Numbered from the stretch's first letter, positions 8,691-17,544 are shown. The stretch: DNA of 64,000 bases from Clostridia bacterium (GCA_017456765.1 JAFTIR010000013.1:1-64000); one strand, 5' to 3'. Translations and numbers: made by a program. Notes: generated from the letters alone by a model not told the origin.

Positions 8691-9542
8691 ATGAAAAAAA
8701 TCGGTTTTATCGACTATTATATCAGCGAATGGCACGCAAATAACTATCCCAAATGGATAGAAGAAGCAAATGCGACCCTTGGCACAGACTATAAGGTGGC
8801 ATATGCGTGGGCAGAGCAAGACACAAGTCCCCTTGACGGCGTAACCACTGCAGAATGGTGCGAAAAATACGGCGTCGAAAAGTGCGACACTATCGAAGAA
8901 CTCTGCGAAAAGAGCGACTTTATCATAATTCTCGCCCCCTCAAATCCCGAAACACACCTCGGGTATGCCGAAAAGGTGCTCACCTATGGTAAGAGAACCT
9001 ATATCGACAAAACTTTTGCACCAGACTTTGAAACAGCAAAGAGGATTTTTGAAATCGGCAAAAAGTATAACGCCCCCTTCTTCTCGACCTCGGCTTTAAG
9101 ATACGCAAGCGAACTCGATTTCTTTGCAAATCTTTCCGATGTCAGGGCGGCAGTTGTTACAGGCAACGGCAGAAACTTTCCTGAATACGTCATTCACCTT
9201 GTTGAAATGCTTGTAAAGATTTGCCCCAAGGATGCATCAAAGGTTAAGGTTGAAAGTAGCGGACTCGTTTCCGACTGTTCCGTTGTTTATAAGGACGGCA
9301 CAAAGGCGCGCATTGTGTTCTCACCCAAATATCCTTACTCGGTTTACGCAGATGACGGAGAAAACGGCGGCGGATATAAAGAAATCACCTCGGCATTCTT
9401 CCCCGCACTTCTCTGCGACATTATTAAGTTCTTCGAGTACGGAAAACTTTCCTTTGATTCAAAGCAGACACTTGACTGCATGAAGTTAAGAGAGGCTCTT
9501 ATAAAGGGCTACGAAAACGACGGAGAATGGATTGAACTGTAA
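8691..9542 (+). CDS. Oxidoreductase-like protein of the Gfo/Idh/MocA type
   Basis: The 283-residue product resembles a Gfo/Idh/MocA protein with an altered N-terminus. The first strand (KKIGFIDYYISEWHANNYP) lacks a clean GxGxxG, but DFIIILAPSNPETH and the TYIDKTFAPDFETAK stretch with its conserved Lys follow the family order. It may be a partner or a degenerate paralogue of the gene 17 bp upstream, with weaker cofactor binding. It has no signal peptide. It is cotranscribed and ends at a strong terminator. Its biochemical role is not known. Confidence 0.65.
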   Translation: MKKIGFIDYYISEWHANNYPKWIEEANATLGTDYKVAYAWAEQDTSPLDGVTTAEWCEKYGVEKCDTIEELCEKSDFIIILAPSNPETHLGYAEKVLTYGKRTYIDKTFAPDFETAKRIFEIGKKYNAPFFSTSALRYASELDFFANLSDVRAAVVTGNGRNFPEYVIHLVEMLVKICPKDASKVKVESSGLVSDCSVVYKDGTKARIVFSPKYPYSVYADDGENGGGYKEITSAFFPALLCDIIKFFEYGKLSFDSKQTLDCMKLREALIKGYENDGEWIEL

Positions 9543-9559
9543 TTTGTATCCCCAAAGCA

Positions 9560-9588
9560 AAAAAAGAACGCTTAAAGCGTTCTTTTTT
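9560..9588. terminator. Bidirectional intrinsic terminator
   Basis: AGAACGCTT (9565-9573) pairs perfectly with AAGCGTTCT (9575-9583). It has an A-run before and a T-run after, so it can end the oxidoreductase transcript on the plus strand and the tRNA transcript on the minus strand. Confidence 0.85.
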
Positions 9589-9589
9589 A

Positions 9590-9665
9590 TGGTGCTCCTG
9601 CGGAGAATCGAACTCCGGACACCTAGATTAAAAGTCTAGTGCTCTACCGGCTGAGCTACAGGGGC
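9590..9665 (-). tRNA. tRNA-Lys (anticodon TTT)
   Basis: The minus strand folds as a complete cloverleaf. The D-arm contains TAGCTCAGCCGGTAGAGC, the anticodon stem is CTAGA/TCTAG around CTTTTAA (anticodon TTT), and the T-arm contains GGAGTTCGATTCTCC. CCA is encoded. Six of seven acceptor pairs are canonical; position 3 is C opposite A at position 70. It stands alone beside a bidirectional terminator. It is an ordinary lysine tRNA, not an amber suppressor. Confidence 0.93.
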
Positions 9666-9829
9666 GTATTAAATTTGCCACGTGCGATTTGCACTCAAAT
9701 AATATAACACAAAGATTTGGGTTTGTCAAGAGATTTTTTACTTTTTTGTTTTTCTTTATTATTATGGGCAGATTTTGGGTATTTATCAGAAAAGATTTGG
9801 GAGGATTTCGCACGTTGCGACGTGCGGGT

Positions 9830-10330
9830 CTCGTACTTTTAGGGAGAAGTTTCGCCTCTGCAGAGGCGACCATATTTTGGCACGCCCCAAAATATGGAAA
9901 AAACGCTCCTGCTCAAAAGAGGGAGTGGCTCAGTCGGGTGCGCCCGACCTCCGCTGACTCTCCCTCTTGCCGCAGGCGGCTTACTCCCTCCATTTTGTGT
10001 TGGTGCGACGCAAAGGTTTGTTGCTTTTACAATCCCTCCGAGTTGCTTCGCAACCCACCTCCCTTTACACAAGGGAGGCTTTTTCGTGAATTGTCAGCGC
10101 GGACTCCGCGCCCATCCGCGAAGCGGAAAAATACACATTAAGTAGTGAGGTTTACATTAAAAAATTCTCTGTTGTTTTGTAGAGGACTAAAAAGGGCCGC
10201 CGCGGCCCGTGTCGGAATCTCTGGAAATTCCGACGCATGAGCGGAGAATTTTTGGTACTTTTGTTTCGGGACAAAAGTACCAAAGACCGCCGTCCGCAGA
10301 AGCGAAACCCTCCATTTGCCATCTTTTTCA
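9830..10330. repeat. Mosaic repeat block
   Basis: The 700-bp gap between tRNA-Lys and the membrane M23-like gene begins with AT-rich sequence (9666-9830). It then carries repeat modules: the 9915-9990 module shared (inverted) with 100-170, a GGGCCGCCGCGGCCC hairpin around 10192, and the GTACTTTTGTTTCGGGACAA palindrome around 10255. No convincing gene is present; the small frames are repeat translations. Confidence 0.75.
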
Positions 10331-10336
10331 AAGTAA

Positions 10337-10366
10337 AACCCCGACGCTTACGCATCGGGGCAAAAA
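10337..10366 (-). terminator. Terminator of the nrdR-M23 operon
   Basis: On the minus strand CCCCGATGC pairs with GCGTCGGGG (one G-U) over a GTAA loop, followed by TTTTA. It sits just after the M23-like gene. Confidence 0.75.
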
Positions 10367-10376
10367 ACATATTAAC

Positions 10377-12071
10377 CTAAGATAAACGAATACCGCTGTA
10401 GATACTCTTGGGGGCAATAAACTGACCGTTAAATGAAACCGCATAATGGCAAAGAACCGATGTCTTTGCACTTGCACCGGAAAGTACACACGCAAAGCCT
10501 GTCGAGCCTGCCTTGCCGAGAATCGTCTCGGATTTCACCACACTGTCGCCGACCTTTACCGAAATACTTGCGAGATTTCCGTAATAAGAAAGTATTCCAT
10601 AGCCGTGGTCAACAACCACCGTGTTGCCGAGAAGAACCGTTTCTTCCGCAAAAATAACCTTTCCGTTGTTTGCCGCCTTTATGCTCTGGTCCTTTACACA
10701 TTCCATGTCCTGACCAAAACTTGTGTACTTGATACCGTCGGAGTTCTTGCTGAGAACCTCTCTCTCCATACCGTATTTCGCACCGCCCGTAACGGTCTTT
10801 GTAGCACCTGTGGGATATGCAAAGGTTGTTCCCGTATATAGCTGTTCGTTTGCACTCTTTGCCGTAAGAGTGTCAACAAGCTCATAGAATTCGTCAAGAG
10901 AACTCTGGGTAAATGCCTCGTTGAGTCCCGGGTCGCTGCTTTCATCTATAATGAGCATCTGCGAGTCGTACTCTTTTTCCGTAACGTTTATTTTAACGGT
11001 TGAGGACTGTCCAAGCTCTGTTGTGAGCTTTATTGTGTATTCCTTTTCTTCAAGGTCGCTTGTAAGAGGAACGGGGATGAGCTTTATATCCTTGTAGTCG
11101 TAGGGGATGAGCTTTTCGGGTATATGAAGCTCGGTCTCAACAGTAACATATTCGCCGTCGTTGAAGTTCTCGATGTTGATGAAGGTAAACTCACCCGTAG
11201 GAAGTGTCTTGTTGACAATTCTGCTTTCGGGAGCTACATCATATAACAGGTCAAGATTGTACTCTGCCTTTCCGAACTGCTCCGCACCCTCTATTTCATA
11301 CCATTCCGCAACCGCCTTCATGGATAGCTTCTGGTCGTGGTCAAAGGTGAGGGTTGTCGCACCCGAGAGAGTTTCGTACTTGCCGGTGAAAAGTACATCG
11401 TCGCCGTTTTTGATTTCAAGCTCGAGAGAATCAGGCTGCTTGTCAAATACAAGCTGAATTTTACCCTCGTCGCTGCTGTCAAACTTGATAACGGGATTCT
11501 TTGCCTTTGTGCTGTCCTTGACCGTGGGCATTGTGCCGTCAAGCGCTGTGTATGTCCAGGTATAGGAGTCGGGCTGAACGGCTATGTCCTTGCCAAGTGC
11601 CGAGATAAATAGCTCAGGGTGAAGTCGCGCCGTATCAATAGATGCAAACTCATCTCTCTTTATAAGCTCCTCGGCAACACTTTTGGGTACAATATAATAA
11701 TTGCCGTCGGGAGATACGCAGACACAGTCTGCCGCCTCTGTCGAAACATATAGTTTGTACACAATGGGGTCTGAATTTTCTTCCTTAAAAGAGATGGTAT
11801 AAGGCTTTTCCTTGGAGAAATCGCGAAAGTCTGCTTCAACCTTCTTTCCTCCCTCCGTAACAGAGGAGTAAAGGTCGAGAATCGCCTCATCATCAAATGC
11901 AATTGTTTTGCCGCCGGGAGAAGTAACCTCCACTATTCTGAGAGTACCCACATTGACTGCATTGGGGTCAGTAATCAGTGCAAAAACAACTGCTATGATG
12001 AGCGGCAAAAAGAGAACAAGGCATAACGCAAGTCCCAAAGACATATTTTTCTTAAAAATACTCTGTTTCAT
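10377..12071 (-). CDS. Membrane-anchored, degenerate M23 (LytM-like) protein
   Basis: A 564-residue protein with one N-terminal membrane segment (about 12-35), a long extracytoplasmic beta-rich region, and a C-terminal M23/lysostaphin-type domain (about 420-560). The domain keeps the fold markers NTVVVDHGYGILSYYGNL and VGDSVVKSETILGKAGSTG. The zinc ligands are broken: the HxGxD motif reads SFGQD, and the HxH motif reads LCHYA. It is therefore probably a non-hydrolytic regulator or scaffold, like EnvC or NlpD, rather than an active endopeptidase. It follows nrdR by 21 bp. The function of the large middle region is unknown. Confidence 0.75.
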   Translation of the reverse strand: MKQSIFKKNMSLGLALCLVLFLPLIIAVVFALITDPNAVNVGTLRIVEVTSPGGKTIAFDDEAILDLYSSVTEGGKKVEADFRDFSKEKPYTISFKEENSDPIVYKLYVSTEAADCVCVSPDGNYYIVPKSVAEELIKRDEFASIDTARLHPELFISALGKDIAVQPDSYTWTYTALDGTMPTVKDSTKAKNPVIKFDSSDEGKIQLVFDKQPDSLELEIKNGDDVLFTGKYETLSGATTLTFDHDQKLSMKAVAEWYEIEGAEQFGKAEYNLDLLYDVAPESRIVNKTLPTGEFTFINIENFNDGEYVTVETELHIPEKLIPYDYKDIKLIPVPLTSDLEEKEYTIKLTTELGQSSTVKINVTEKEYDSQMLIIDESSDPGLNEAFTQSSLDEFYELVDTLTAKSANEQLYTGTTFAYPTGATKTVTGGAKYGMEREVLSKNSDGIKYTSFGQDMECVKDQSIKAANNGKVIFAEETVLLGNTVVVDHGYGILSYYGNLASISVKVGDSVVKSETILGKAGSTGFACVLSGASAKTSVLCHYAVSFNGQFIAPKSIYSGIRLS

Positions 12072-12092
12072 CTGTAAATGTTCCTTTCGCTC

Positions 12093-12551
12093 TTACTTTG
12101 CGCTGTCGAGAAGTTTGTTGAGCTCGTCCCTGAAGGTGGTAATATCCTTGAACTGTCTGTAAACCGAGGCAAAGCGTACATATGCTACCTCATCAAGGCT
12201 CTTGAGCTTGTCCATAACCATTTCTCCCACTTCAGTCGAGGGAATTTCACTTCTCATAGACGCAAGAAGCTGTTGCTCAATTTCCGAAACTGCCGTTTCA
12301 ATCTGCTCCATTGTAACAGGTCTTTTTTCACAGGCACGTACAATGCCTTTCTTGACCTTGCTTCTGTCAAAGAGTTCTCTTGTCTTGTCCTTTTTGACAA
12401 CCATAAAGGACATTATTTCGATTGTCTCAAATGTGGTAAATCTCTTCTGGCAGGCAAGACATTCTCTTCTTCGTCTGATGCTTGCGCCCTCGTTTGAGGG
12501 GCGAGAGTCAAGAACCTTGCTTTCAAGGTGTCCGCAGATGGGGCATTTCAT
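12093..12551 (-). CDS. nrdR: Transcriptional repressor NrdR
   Basis: A 152-residue repressor of ribonucleotide reductase genes. Residues 1-45 form the zinc ribbon (MKCPICG and [13 protein letters not shown]) with an arginine-rich DNA-binding stretch (IRRRREC). Residues about 49-139 form the ATP-cone that senses ATP/dATP. The start chosen is the ATG at 12551, ten bases after GAGGAG; a GTG at 12569 would put the ribosome binding site inside the gene. The length is the family norm. It heads a two-gene unit with the M23-like membrane protein and lies downstream of a phage-type cassette. No ribonucleotide reductase gene is in the window. Confidence 0.93.
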   Translation of the reverse strand: MKCPICGHLESKVLDSRPSNEGASIRRRRECLACQKRFTTFETIEIMSFMVVKKDKTRELFDRSKVKKGIVRACEKRPVTMEQIETAVSEIEQQLLASMRSEIPSTEVGEMVMDKLKSLDEVAYVRFASVYRQFKDITTFRDELNKLLDSAK

Positions 12552-12649
12552 AATGGCAACACTCCTCACATTGTATTCTCAAGTATAGTATACCACAACA
12601 TTTTGTATATTTCAAGGCATTTTACAAGATTTGTTGACGAAAAAGCAAA

Positions 12650-13345
12650 TTAAGGCCTTTCGTAAATATCCTCGAAATCGAAATCAAATCCGGGTGGCAG
12701 AGGCTTCTTTTCGACAGCCTGCACCTTTTTTCTTTGCTCATACACCGCCGTAATCACCCATGACTTTATTGTAGCGTAGTGGTTTTCGTCTTTATAGCGG
12801 TTATCGCGGGCAATGCGTGTAGAGAGAAGATTTATTGCCTCGTCTGCCGTTTGCTTTCCGTATTCTGCGATAAGCAGTCGGTAATTCTCATCCGAAAGAA
12901 AAACATTCCCGAATTCACCTCTTGCCTCTTTTGTGAGTGTGGGAGAATTTTTAAGGGGCTTTGCCTCATTTTGTGTTTTACTCTCTGTCTCTGTTACAGT
13001 ATCAGTTTCTGTTTCTGTTTTAGTATCAGTTTCAGTATCTGCTTGATTTGCTTGCATTTGGTAGCATTTGCTTAATTTGCTTGATTTGCTTTGGGCAGAA
13101 GCAATGCCTCCTTTTTTACCCGCCTCACTTCTTTTTTTGCAGGTTTCGGCATATTTATCCCTGTTTTCATCCAGAGCATTCTTTATAAAAGAAAAAGCCA
13201 TAGAGGAACGGGGAGGAAGTTTTTGCACCTCACCCGTGGTTTCATATATAAATATTGCCTTTATAAGCCTTCCGCATTCGGCATCCGACAGAGAACAGAA
13301 CTGCTCGGCGTAATCAGCAAAAAGAATAAATCCTCTCTTTGCCAT
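12650..13345 (-). CDS. Phage-type DUF6291-like protein
   Basis: A 231-residue protein. The N-terminal 95 residues (FADYAEQFCSLSDAECGRL, then KYAETCKKRSEAGKKGG) match the pattern of DUF6291 proteins found in Firmicutes phages, often near replication genes. A low-complexity Thr/Glu/Asp segment (about 103-122, TETDTKTETETD) links it to a helical C-terminal half ending in Pro/Phe/Asp residues. It is 3 bp downstream of the endolysin and closes the lysis cassette. A role in replication initiation is possible, but here it has no helicase or primase partner. Confidence 0.6.
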   Translation of the reverse strand: MAKRGFILFADYAEQFCSLSDAECGRLIKAIFIYETTGEVQKLPPRSSMAFSFIKNALDENRDKYAETCKKRSEAGKKGGIASAQSKSSKLSKCYQMQANQADTETDTKTETETDTVTETESKTQNEAKPLKNSPTLTKEARGEFGNVFLSDENYRLLIAEYGKQTADEAINLLSTRIARDNRYKDENHYATIKSWVITAVYEQRKKVQAVEKKPLPPGFDFDFEDIYERP

Positions 13346-13348
13346 ATT

Positions 13349-13906
13349 CTACTCCATCGCCCTCCAGAGCTTTTTAAAAAGATCATCGGCGAATTTATAC
13401 CCCTTAAGGTATTCCATTGTCTTATCCTCAAAGCCGCATTTTCTCTGTATATTCTGCATTGCCTCGTCGGCGGTCAGCTCTTTTGCCTCATAAGTCCCGA
13501 CGGAGTTGGGTATACCTGTATACTCGCAAATGTCGAGGCTTTCCATGCTTGTGCCGGGGACTCTTATTTCAAGGTGTGTATGAGCGCCTGTACTTGAGCC
13601 GGTAGAACCCATAACGCCGAGCTTATCTCCTTTCTTGATTGTCTGACCCGCCTTTACGGCGATACTGCCCGCTTTCATGTGACCGTAATAGATACGTCTG
13701 CCGTCGGCAAGTTTCTGTCTTACGTAGTAGCCAAAGCCGTTTTTTTCATATGGTGTTGCATCCACCGTTCCGTCGGCTATGGCATAAATGTTTTTATCCT
13801 CAAGTGCCACAAGGTCAAGACCGCCATGGTACTGATTTGTACCGAAAAGGGTGCGGTAGCCGCGTGTACTTGTTACTTTGAATTTTCCTTTGAAGCATGA
13901 AATCAT
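13349..13906 (-). CDS. M23-family peptidoglycan endopeptidase (phage-type endolysin)
   Basis: A 185-residue zinc endopeptidase. The M23 ligands are intact: HGGLD for the HxxxD motif and HTHLE for the HxH motif, with GYYVRQKLADGRRIYYGHM between them. It should cut peptide cross-links in peptidoglycan. There is no signal peptide, as for holin-dependent phage lysins. The C-terminal 60 residues (ELTADEAMQNIQRKCGFEDK) look like a small helical module also seen on phage lysins. The holin-like gene lies 17 bp upstream. It contrasts with the degenerate M23 domain encoded at 10377-12071. Confidence 0.85.
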   Translation of the reverse strand: MISCFKGKFKVTSTRGYRTLFGTNQYHGGLDLVALEDKNIYAIADGTVDATPYEKNGFGYYVRQKLADGRRIYYGHMKAGSIAVKAGQTIKKGDKLGVMGSTGSSTGAHTHLEIRVPGTSMESLDICEYTGIPNSVGTYEAKELTADEAMQNIQRKCGFEDKTMEYLKGYKFADDLFKKLWRAME

Positions 13907-13923
13907 AGTTTGATGTTCCTTTC

Positions 13924-14133
13924 TTAATTATTTTGTTTAGGTTGTTCGTTGTTCTTAAATTCATTTCCCAGCTTCTTCCCGTCAACATACCCCTCTGCTA
14001 TACAATATGCAACAACCGCGGAAACGACTGTTGTCGCCCCCTCGGTGACGTCGCCTGCGATGATAAGGATTATGCCTGTAATAAGACCCGTAAGGGCGGT
14101 GAGAAATTTTCTTGATGTAAGTTTTTGTTTCAT
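13924..14133 (-). CDS. Holin-like small membrane protein
   Basis: A 69-residue protein with two hydrophobic segments (about 9-29 and 33-50) and a charged, Asn/Gln-rich tail (KNNEQPKQNN). The opening MKQKLTSRKFLTALTGLITG resembles phage holins of Gram-positive bacteria. With the neighbouring endolysin it would form a lysis pair, opening the membrane to release the lysin. It starts 4 bp after the upstream small gene. The family is inferred from size, topology and position. Confidence 0.75.
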   Translation of the reverse strand: MKQKLTSRKFLTALTGLITGIILIIAGDVTEGATTVVSAVVAYCIAEGYVDGKKLGNEFKNNEQPKQNN

Positions 14134-14137
14134 AATT

Positions 14138-14452
14138 CTAATCTCCTTTATGTGTGTGTGCTTTGTTGTTTATGTGCTTTTGCAGTTTTCCGTGAGCTTC
14201 GGCTACATTTCCGCCATAGCCCCTCTGCATGAGTGCGTCAAGGGACGCAAGTACCGCGTAGTTTACCACGCACAGCTCCTCCTGAACACTCCTTAGGTCC
14301 TCGTCGTGGTGCATTTTCAGTTCCTCAATGTCACTGCTCTGCTTTTCCTGACGCGTAAGCCACCTGACAAAGCCGATTATGACACCGAAAATAATTCCGA
14401 GAGCGCCCACAACCTTTGATACTTCAATAATCACTTCAATTGTTGCTTGCAT
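14138..14452 (-). CDS. Small membrane/coiled-coil phage-type protein
   Basis: A 104-residue protein, first gene of the lysis cassette. It has one membrane segment (about 13-32, VVGALGIIFGVIIGFVRWL) followed by a charged helical region (about 36-70) likely to form a coiled coil, and a His/Lys-rich tail. Such proteins often precede holins in Firmicutes prophages and may act as accessory holins or spanin-like factors; no precise family is recognised. It has a GAAAGGAG ribosome binding site and lies behind a leader carrying an intrinsic terminator. Confidence 0.55.
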   Translation of the reverse strand: MQATIEVIIEVSKVVGALGIIFGVIIGFVRWLTRQEKQSSDIEELKMHHDEDLRSVQEELCVVNYAVLASLDALMQRGYGGNVAEAHGKLQKHINNKAHTHKGD

Positions 14453-14472
14453 TTTTCTCCTTTCCTTCTCTT

Positions 14473-14516
14473 AAAAATAAAAAACGGTACACCGGTCTTG
14501 AGAAAACCGATGTACC
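14473..14516 (-). terminator. Attenuator in the leader of the lysis cassette
   Basis: On the minus strand GGTACATCGGT (14506-14516) pairs with ACCGGTGTACC (14486-14496) over a nine-base loop, followed by GTTTTTTATTTTT. It lies between the promoter at 14579-14607 and the first gene, so most transcripts would stop before the cassette unless antiterminated. Two smaller hairpins lie upstream in the leader. Confidence 0.75.
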
Positions 14517-14578
14517 ATCTGCAAAGATGTAAATCCAATATTTTTCCGCTACGCAGGGCGGACTTTTATTGTAGCTAT

Positions 14579-14607
14579 ATTATAGCACAAATGTTCGTTT
14601 TTGTCAA
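14579..14607 (-). promoter_or_regulatory. Promoter of the lysis cassette
   Basis: On the minus strand TTGACA (14602-14607), a 17-bp spacer and TATAAT (14579-14584) form a consensus vegetative promoter, about 120 bp before the first cassette gene. Confidence 0.8.
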
Positions 14608-14629
14608 GATGGAAGGTGTAAACTTTAGG

Positions 14630-15640
14630 AAAGGCGCAAAATGTGGGGTGTTTCGGAAAGTTTCGCCTCTGTGGACAGCGTTTTTCGTTACTTTGGGAGA
14701 GTTTCGCTTCTGCGGAAGCGAGTTTCTTTTGGCTCGCCCCAAAAGAAACCAAAAACGCTCCACTCATGTGTCGAATACTCCGCTTCGCTCCGTAACATTC
14801 GACACGAGCCGTGGCGGCTCTTTTTAGCCCTCAACGAAACAAAAGTATGAATTTAAACAAACTTTCACTACCTCATGTGTATTTGCCTGCCTTGCGGCAG
14901 GATGGTGTATATGTACTGCACAGCCATAATGCCGTCGACCGCTCAGCGAACTAAACTTCCGTGTCGCACGAACACAAAAATGTGAGAGGTAAGCCGCCAC
15001 GGCGAAGGAGAGAAGTCAGCGGAGGTTTGGCGGTTGTGCGTTTGAGAAAATGTGCGTGCAAATTTTGACTGCCGTGTAGAAAGAGTAGGATGCAGTTTAG
15101 CAGGTCAAAATTTGACGGTACAAAAAAGATTTCTCCAAACCGAGCCATCTCTCCTTTTGAGTGGAGAATTTTTGGTACTTTTGTTTCGGGACAAAAGTAC
15201 AAAAACAAAGGGATTCCGCAGTCTGCGAACTGCGTTTTCCGTTACTTTTCACTCGCGAAAAGTAACCCAAAGCGACCGCTCATGTTCGGGACTTTTTGAT
15301 GTCCCGAACGAGCCGCGGCGGCTCTTTTTAGCCCTCTACGCAAGTTATGAGAAAACTTATATCTTTTCTCACACTACTATATGCGGTTTGCCTGCCCATG
15401 GCAGGCTATGGCCTCGCAAAGCGAGGCAAATCATGTTTATTAGTGAGAAGAAAGCTGAGTTTTTATCAATATACCGTTGAGGATGAGCCTCCACGGCTCG
15501 CAAAAAATCTGAGCGTAGCGGTATTTTTTTGCAGAGTGGGCAGTTTTGGTTACTTTTGCTGAGTCAAAAGTGACGGAAAACGCAGCTGGCAAGCTGCGGA
15601 ATCTCTTAACACTGCACTTTGCATTTTCCTAATTTCTAAT
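14630..15640. repeat. Large mosaic repeat block
   Basis: About 1 kb between the lysis cassette and trigger factor consists of several repeat modules in series. These include a palindrome around 14766-14802 (two arms joined by TCCGCTTCGCTCCG), GAGCCGTGGCGGCTC, a module at about 14980-15030 shared with 100-130, a segment at 15124-15200 shared with 41047-41125, the GTACTTTTGTTTCGGGACAA palindrome, GTTACTTTTCACTCGCGAAA, the GCCTCGCAAAGCGAGGC pair and GTTACTTTTGCTGAGTCAAA. No gene is supported. Confidence 0.8.
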
Positions 15641-15738
15641 TCCCTTGTGTTTTTGCCCAAAAATCACCAAAAATCTTCATAAAAATCGAACAAACCGACT
15701 TTTTTGCAAAATAGCAGGAAAATTTTTCAAAAAAAGCC

Positions 15739-15771
15739 TTGACAATTCACAAATATCATATAGAATATAAT
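15739..15771 (+). promoter_or_regulatory. Probable promoter of tig
   Basis: TTGACA at 15739-15744 is followed by TAGAAT (15761-15766, 16-bp spacer). A TATAAT at 15766-15771 would need a 21-bp spacer. It lies about 65 bp before the start codon. Confidence 0.6.
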
Positions 15772-15834
15772 AGTATAAATTTTTAACTGTATTGCCCGTA
15801 TGCGTAACGTGTAGGGCAACATGGAGGAATCAAA

Positions 15835-17415
15835 ATGAGTTTAAAGAACTACAAGGAAATCGACACCAACAAGGTGGAAATGAACATCGTTATTGCAAAG
15901 GATGTTTTTGAAAACGCAGTAAACGCAGTTTTCAAGAGAAATGCAAAGCAGATCTCCATTCCCGGCTTCAGAAAGGGTAAGGCAACAAGAGGTCTTGTAG
16001 AAAAGTTCTACGGTAAGACAGTATTCTATGAAGATGCTATCAACGACCTTCTCCCCGCTGAAATTGATTCTGCAGCCAAGGAAACTCCCTATAGAATTGC
16101 AGGTATGCCCGAAGTTACAGACGTTGACTTTGAAGCAGAAGAAGGTATCACTTGCGTTGTTACATTCGTAAGATACCCCGACGTTAAGCTCTCTTCCTAC
16201 AAGGGACTCGAAGTTGAAAAGGTAACTGTTGAAACAACAGATGCTGAGGTTGATGCAGAGCTTGAAAGAGTAAGAGCAAGATATTCAAGAACAATTGCAG
16301 TAAATGACAGAGCAGCCAAGAATGGCGATACAGTTGACATCAACTACGAAGGCTTCGTTGACGGCAAGGCGTTTGACGGCGGCAAGGCTGATAATCACAA
16401 GTTAAAGCTCGGCAGCGGTGCATTCATTCCCGGCTTCGAGGATCAGATTGTCGGCAAGGAAACAGGCTCTGAATTCGACGTTGTTGTTACATTCCCCGAA
16501 GATTACGGCGCAGAAGAGCTCGCAGGCAAGGAAGCTACATTCAAATGTAAGCTCAACGGTATCGAATTTGAGGAGCTTCCCGCACTTGATGACGAATTTG
16601 CTAAAGACGCTTCCGAATTTGACACTCTCAGTGAATACAAGGCTGACATTAAGGCAAACATAGAAAAGAGACATGCAGCTGAAGCTGACGTAAGACTTGC
16701 AGAAGAGCTTACAAAGGCACTTATCGCAAACGTTGAAGCTGACGTTCCCGAGGTTCTCATTGACAAGGAACAGGATTTGCTTGTTCGTGAATACGACTAC
16801 AACTTAAGAGCTCAGGGTCTCAGCCTTGAAATGCTCACAAAGTACACAGGCATGAAGATTTCCGACATCAAGGAAAGATACAAGGAGCAGGCTGAAGTTA
16901 ATGTTAAGAAGCAGCTTGCAATCGACGAAATCGTAAAGGCTGAAAAGGTTGAAGCAACTGAAGAAGACATCGAAAAGAAGTACGAAGAAATGGCTACTCA
17001 GTTCGGTATGAAGGTTGAGGACGTTAAGGCAAGAATCACAGCAGAAGACCTCGCACTCGACGTTAAGTCCATCAAGGCATTTGAGCTTGTAAAGGAAGCT
17101 GCAAAGGTTACTGAAAAGACAGTTACTGCAGAAGAGCTTGCAAAGATGAACGCTCCCGAAGAAGCAGAAAAGCCTGCTAAGAAGACAGCCGCTAAGAAGT
17201 CTGCAACAACAAAGAAGACTACAACTAAGAAGGCTGACGCTGAGGGCGCAGATGCAGCTGCTGAAAAGAAGAGCGCCGCAAAGAAGGCTACTACAACAAA
17301 GAAGACTACAACCAAGAAGGCAGACGCTGAAGGTGCTGAAAAGACCGAAAAGAAGCCTGCTGCAAAGAAGACAACAACTGCAAAGAAGACTACAACTAAG
17401 AAGGACGCTGAATAA
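15835..17415 (+). CDS. tig: Trigger factor with a Lys/Ala/Thr-rich C-terminal tail
   Basis: Ribosome-bound chaperone and peptidyl-prolyl isomerase (526 aa). Residues 1-145 form the ribosome-binding domain, with the signature GFRKGKATRGLVEKFYG. Residues about 150-250 form the FKBP-type domain (VDINYEGFVDGKAFDGG). The helical chaperone domain runs to about 430. Beyond that, about 90 residues of KK-AA-TTKKTTTKKADAE type repeats form a strongly basic tail absent from standard trigger factors (about 430 aa) and resembling bacterial histone-H1-like tails. The ATG follows GGAGGA. The tail may bind rRNA or DNA, by inference. clpP and clpX follow, the usual arrangement, but with a repeat block in between. 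Confidence 0.95.
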   Translation: MSLKNYKEIDTNKVEMNIVIAKDVFENAVNAVFKRNAKQISIPGFRKGKATRGLVEKFYGKTVFYEDAINDLLPAEIDSAAKETPYRIAGMPEVTDVDFEAEEGITCVVTFVRYPDVKLSSYKGLEVEKVTVETTDAEVDAELERVRARYSRTIAVNDRAAKNGDTVDINYEGFVDGKAFDGGKADNHKLKLGSGAFIPGFEDQIVGKETGSEFDVVVTFPEDYGAEELAGKEATFKCKLNGIEFEELPALDDEFAKDASEFDTLSEYKADIKANIEKRHAAEADVRLAEELTKALIANVEADVPEVLIDKEQDLLVREYDYNLRAQGLSLEMLTKYTGMKISDIKERYKEQAEVNVKKQLAIDEIVKAEKVEATEEDIEKKYEEMATQFGMKVEDVKARITAEDLALDVKSIKAFELVKEAAKVTEKTVTAEELAKMNAPEEAEKPAKKTAAKKSATTKKTTTKKADAEGADAAAEKKSAAKKATTTKKTTTKKADAEGAEKTEKKPAAKKTTTAKKTTTKKDAE

Positions 17416-17544
17416 TCCTTTTGTCTTTGGCAAAGTCTTAAATATGTAAAAAGATTTGTGCGTGCAGGTGTCCTGTGCGCACATTCTGCTTAAATGGAGA
17501 TTTGCGGAATTTGCAGTTTTTGGGGAAATTTTCGCATGAAGTGT

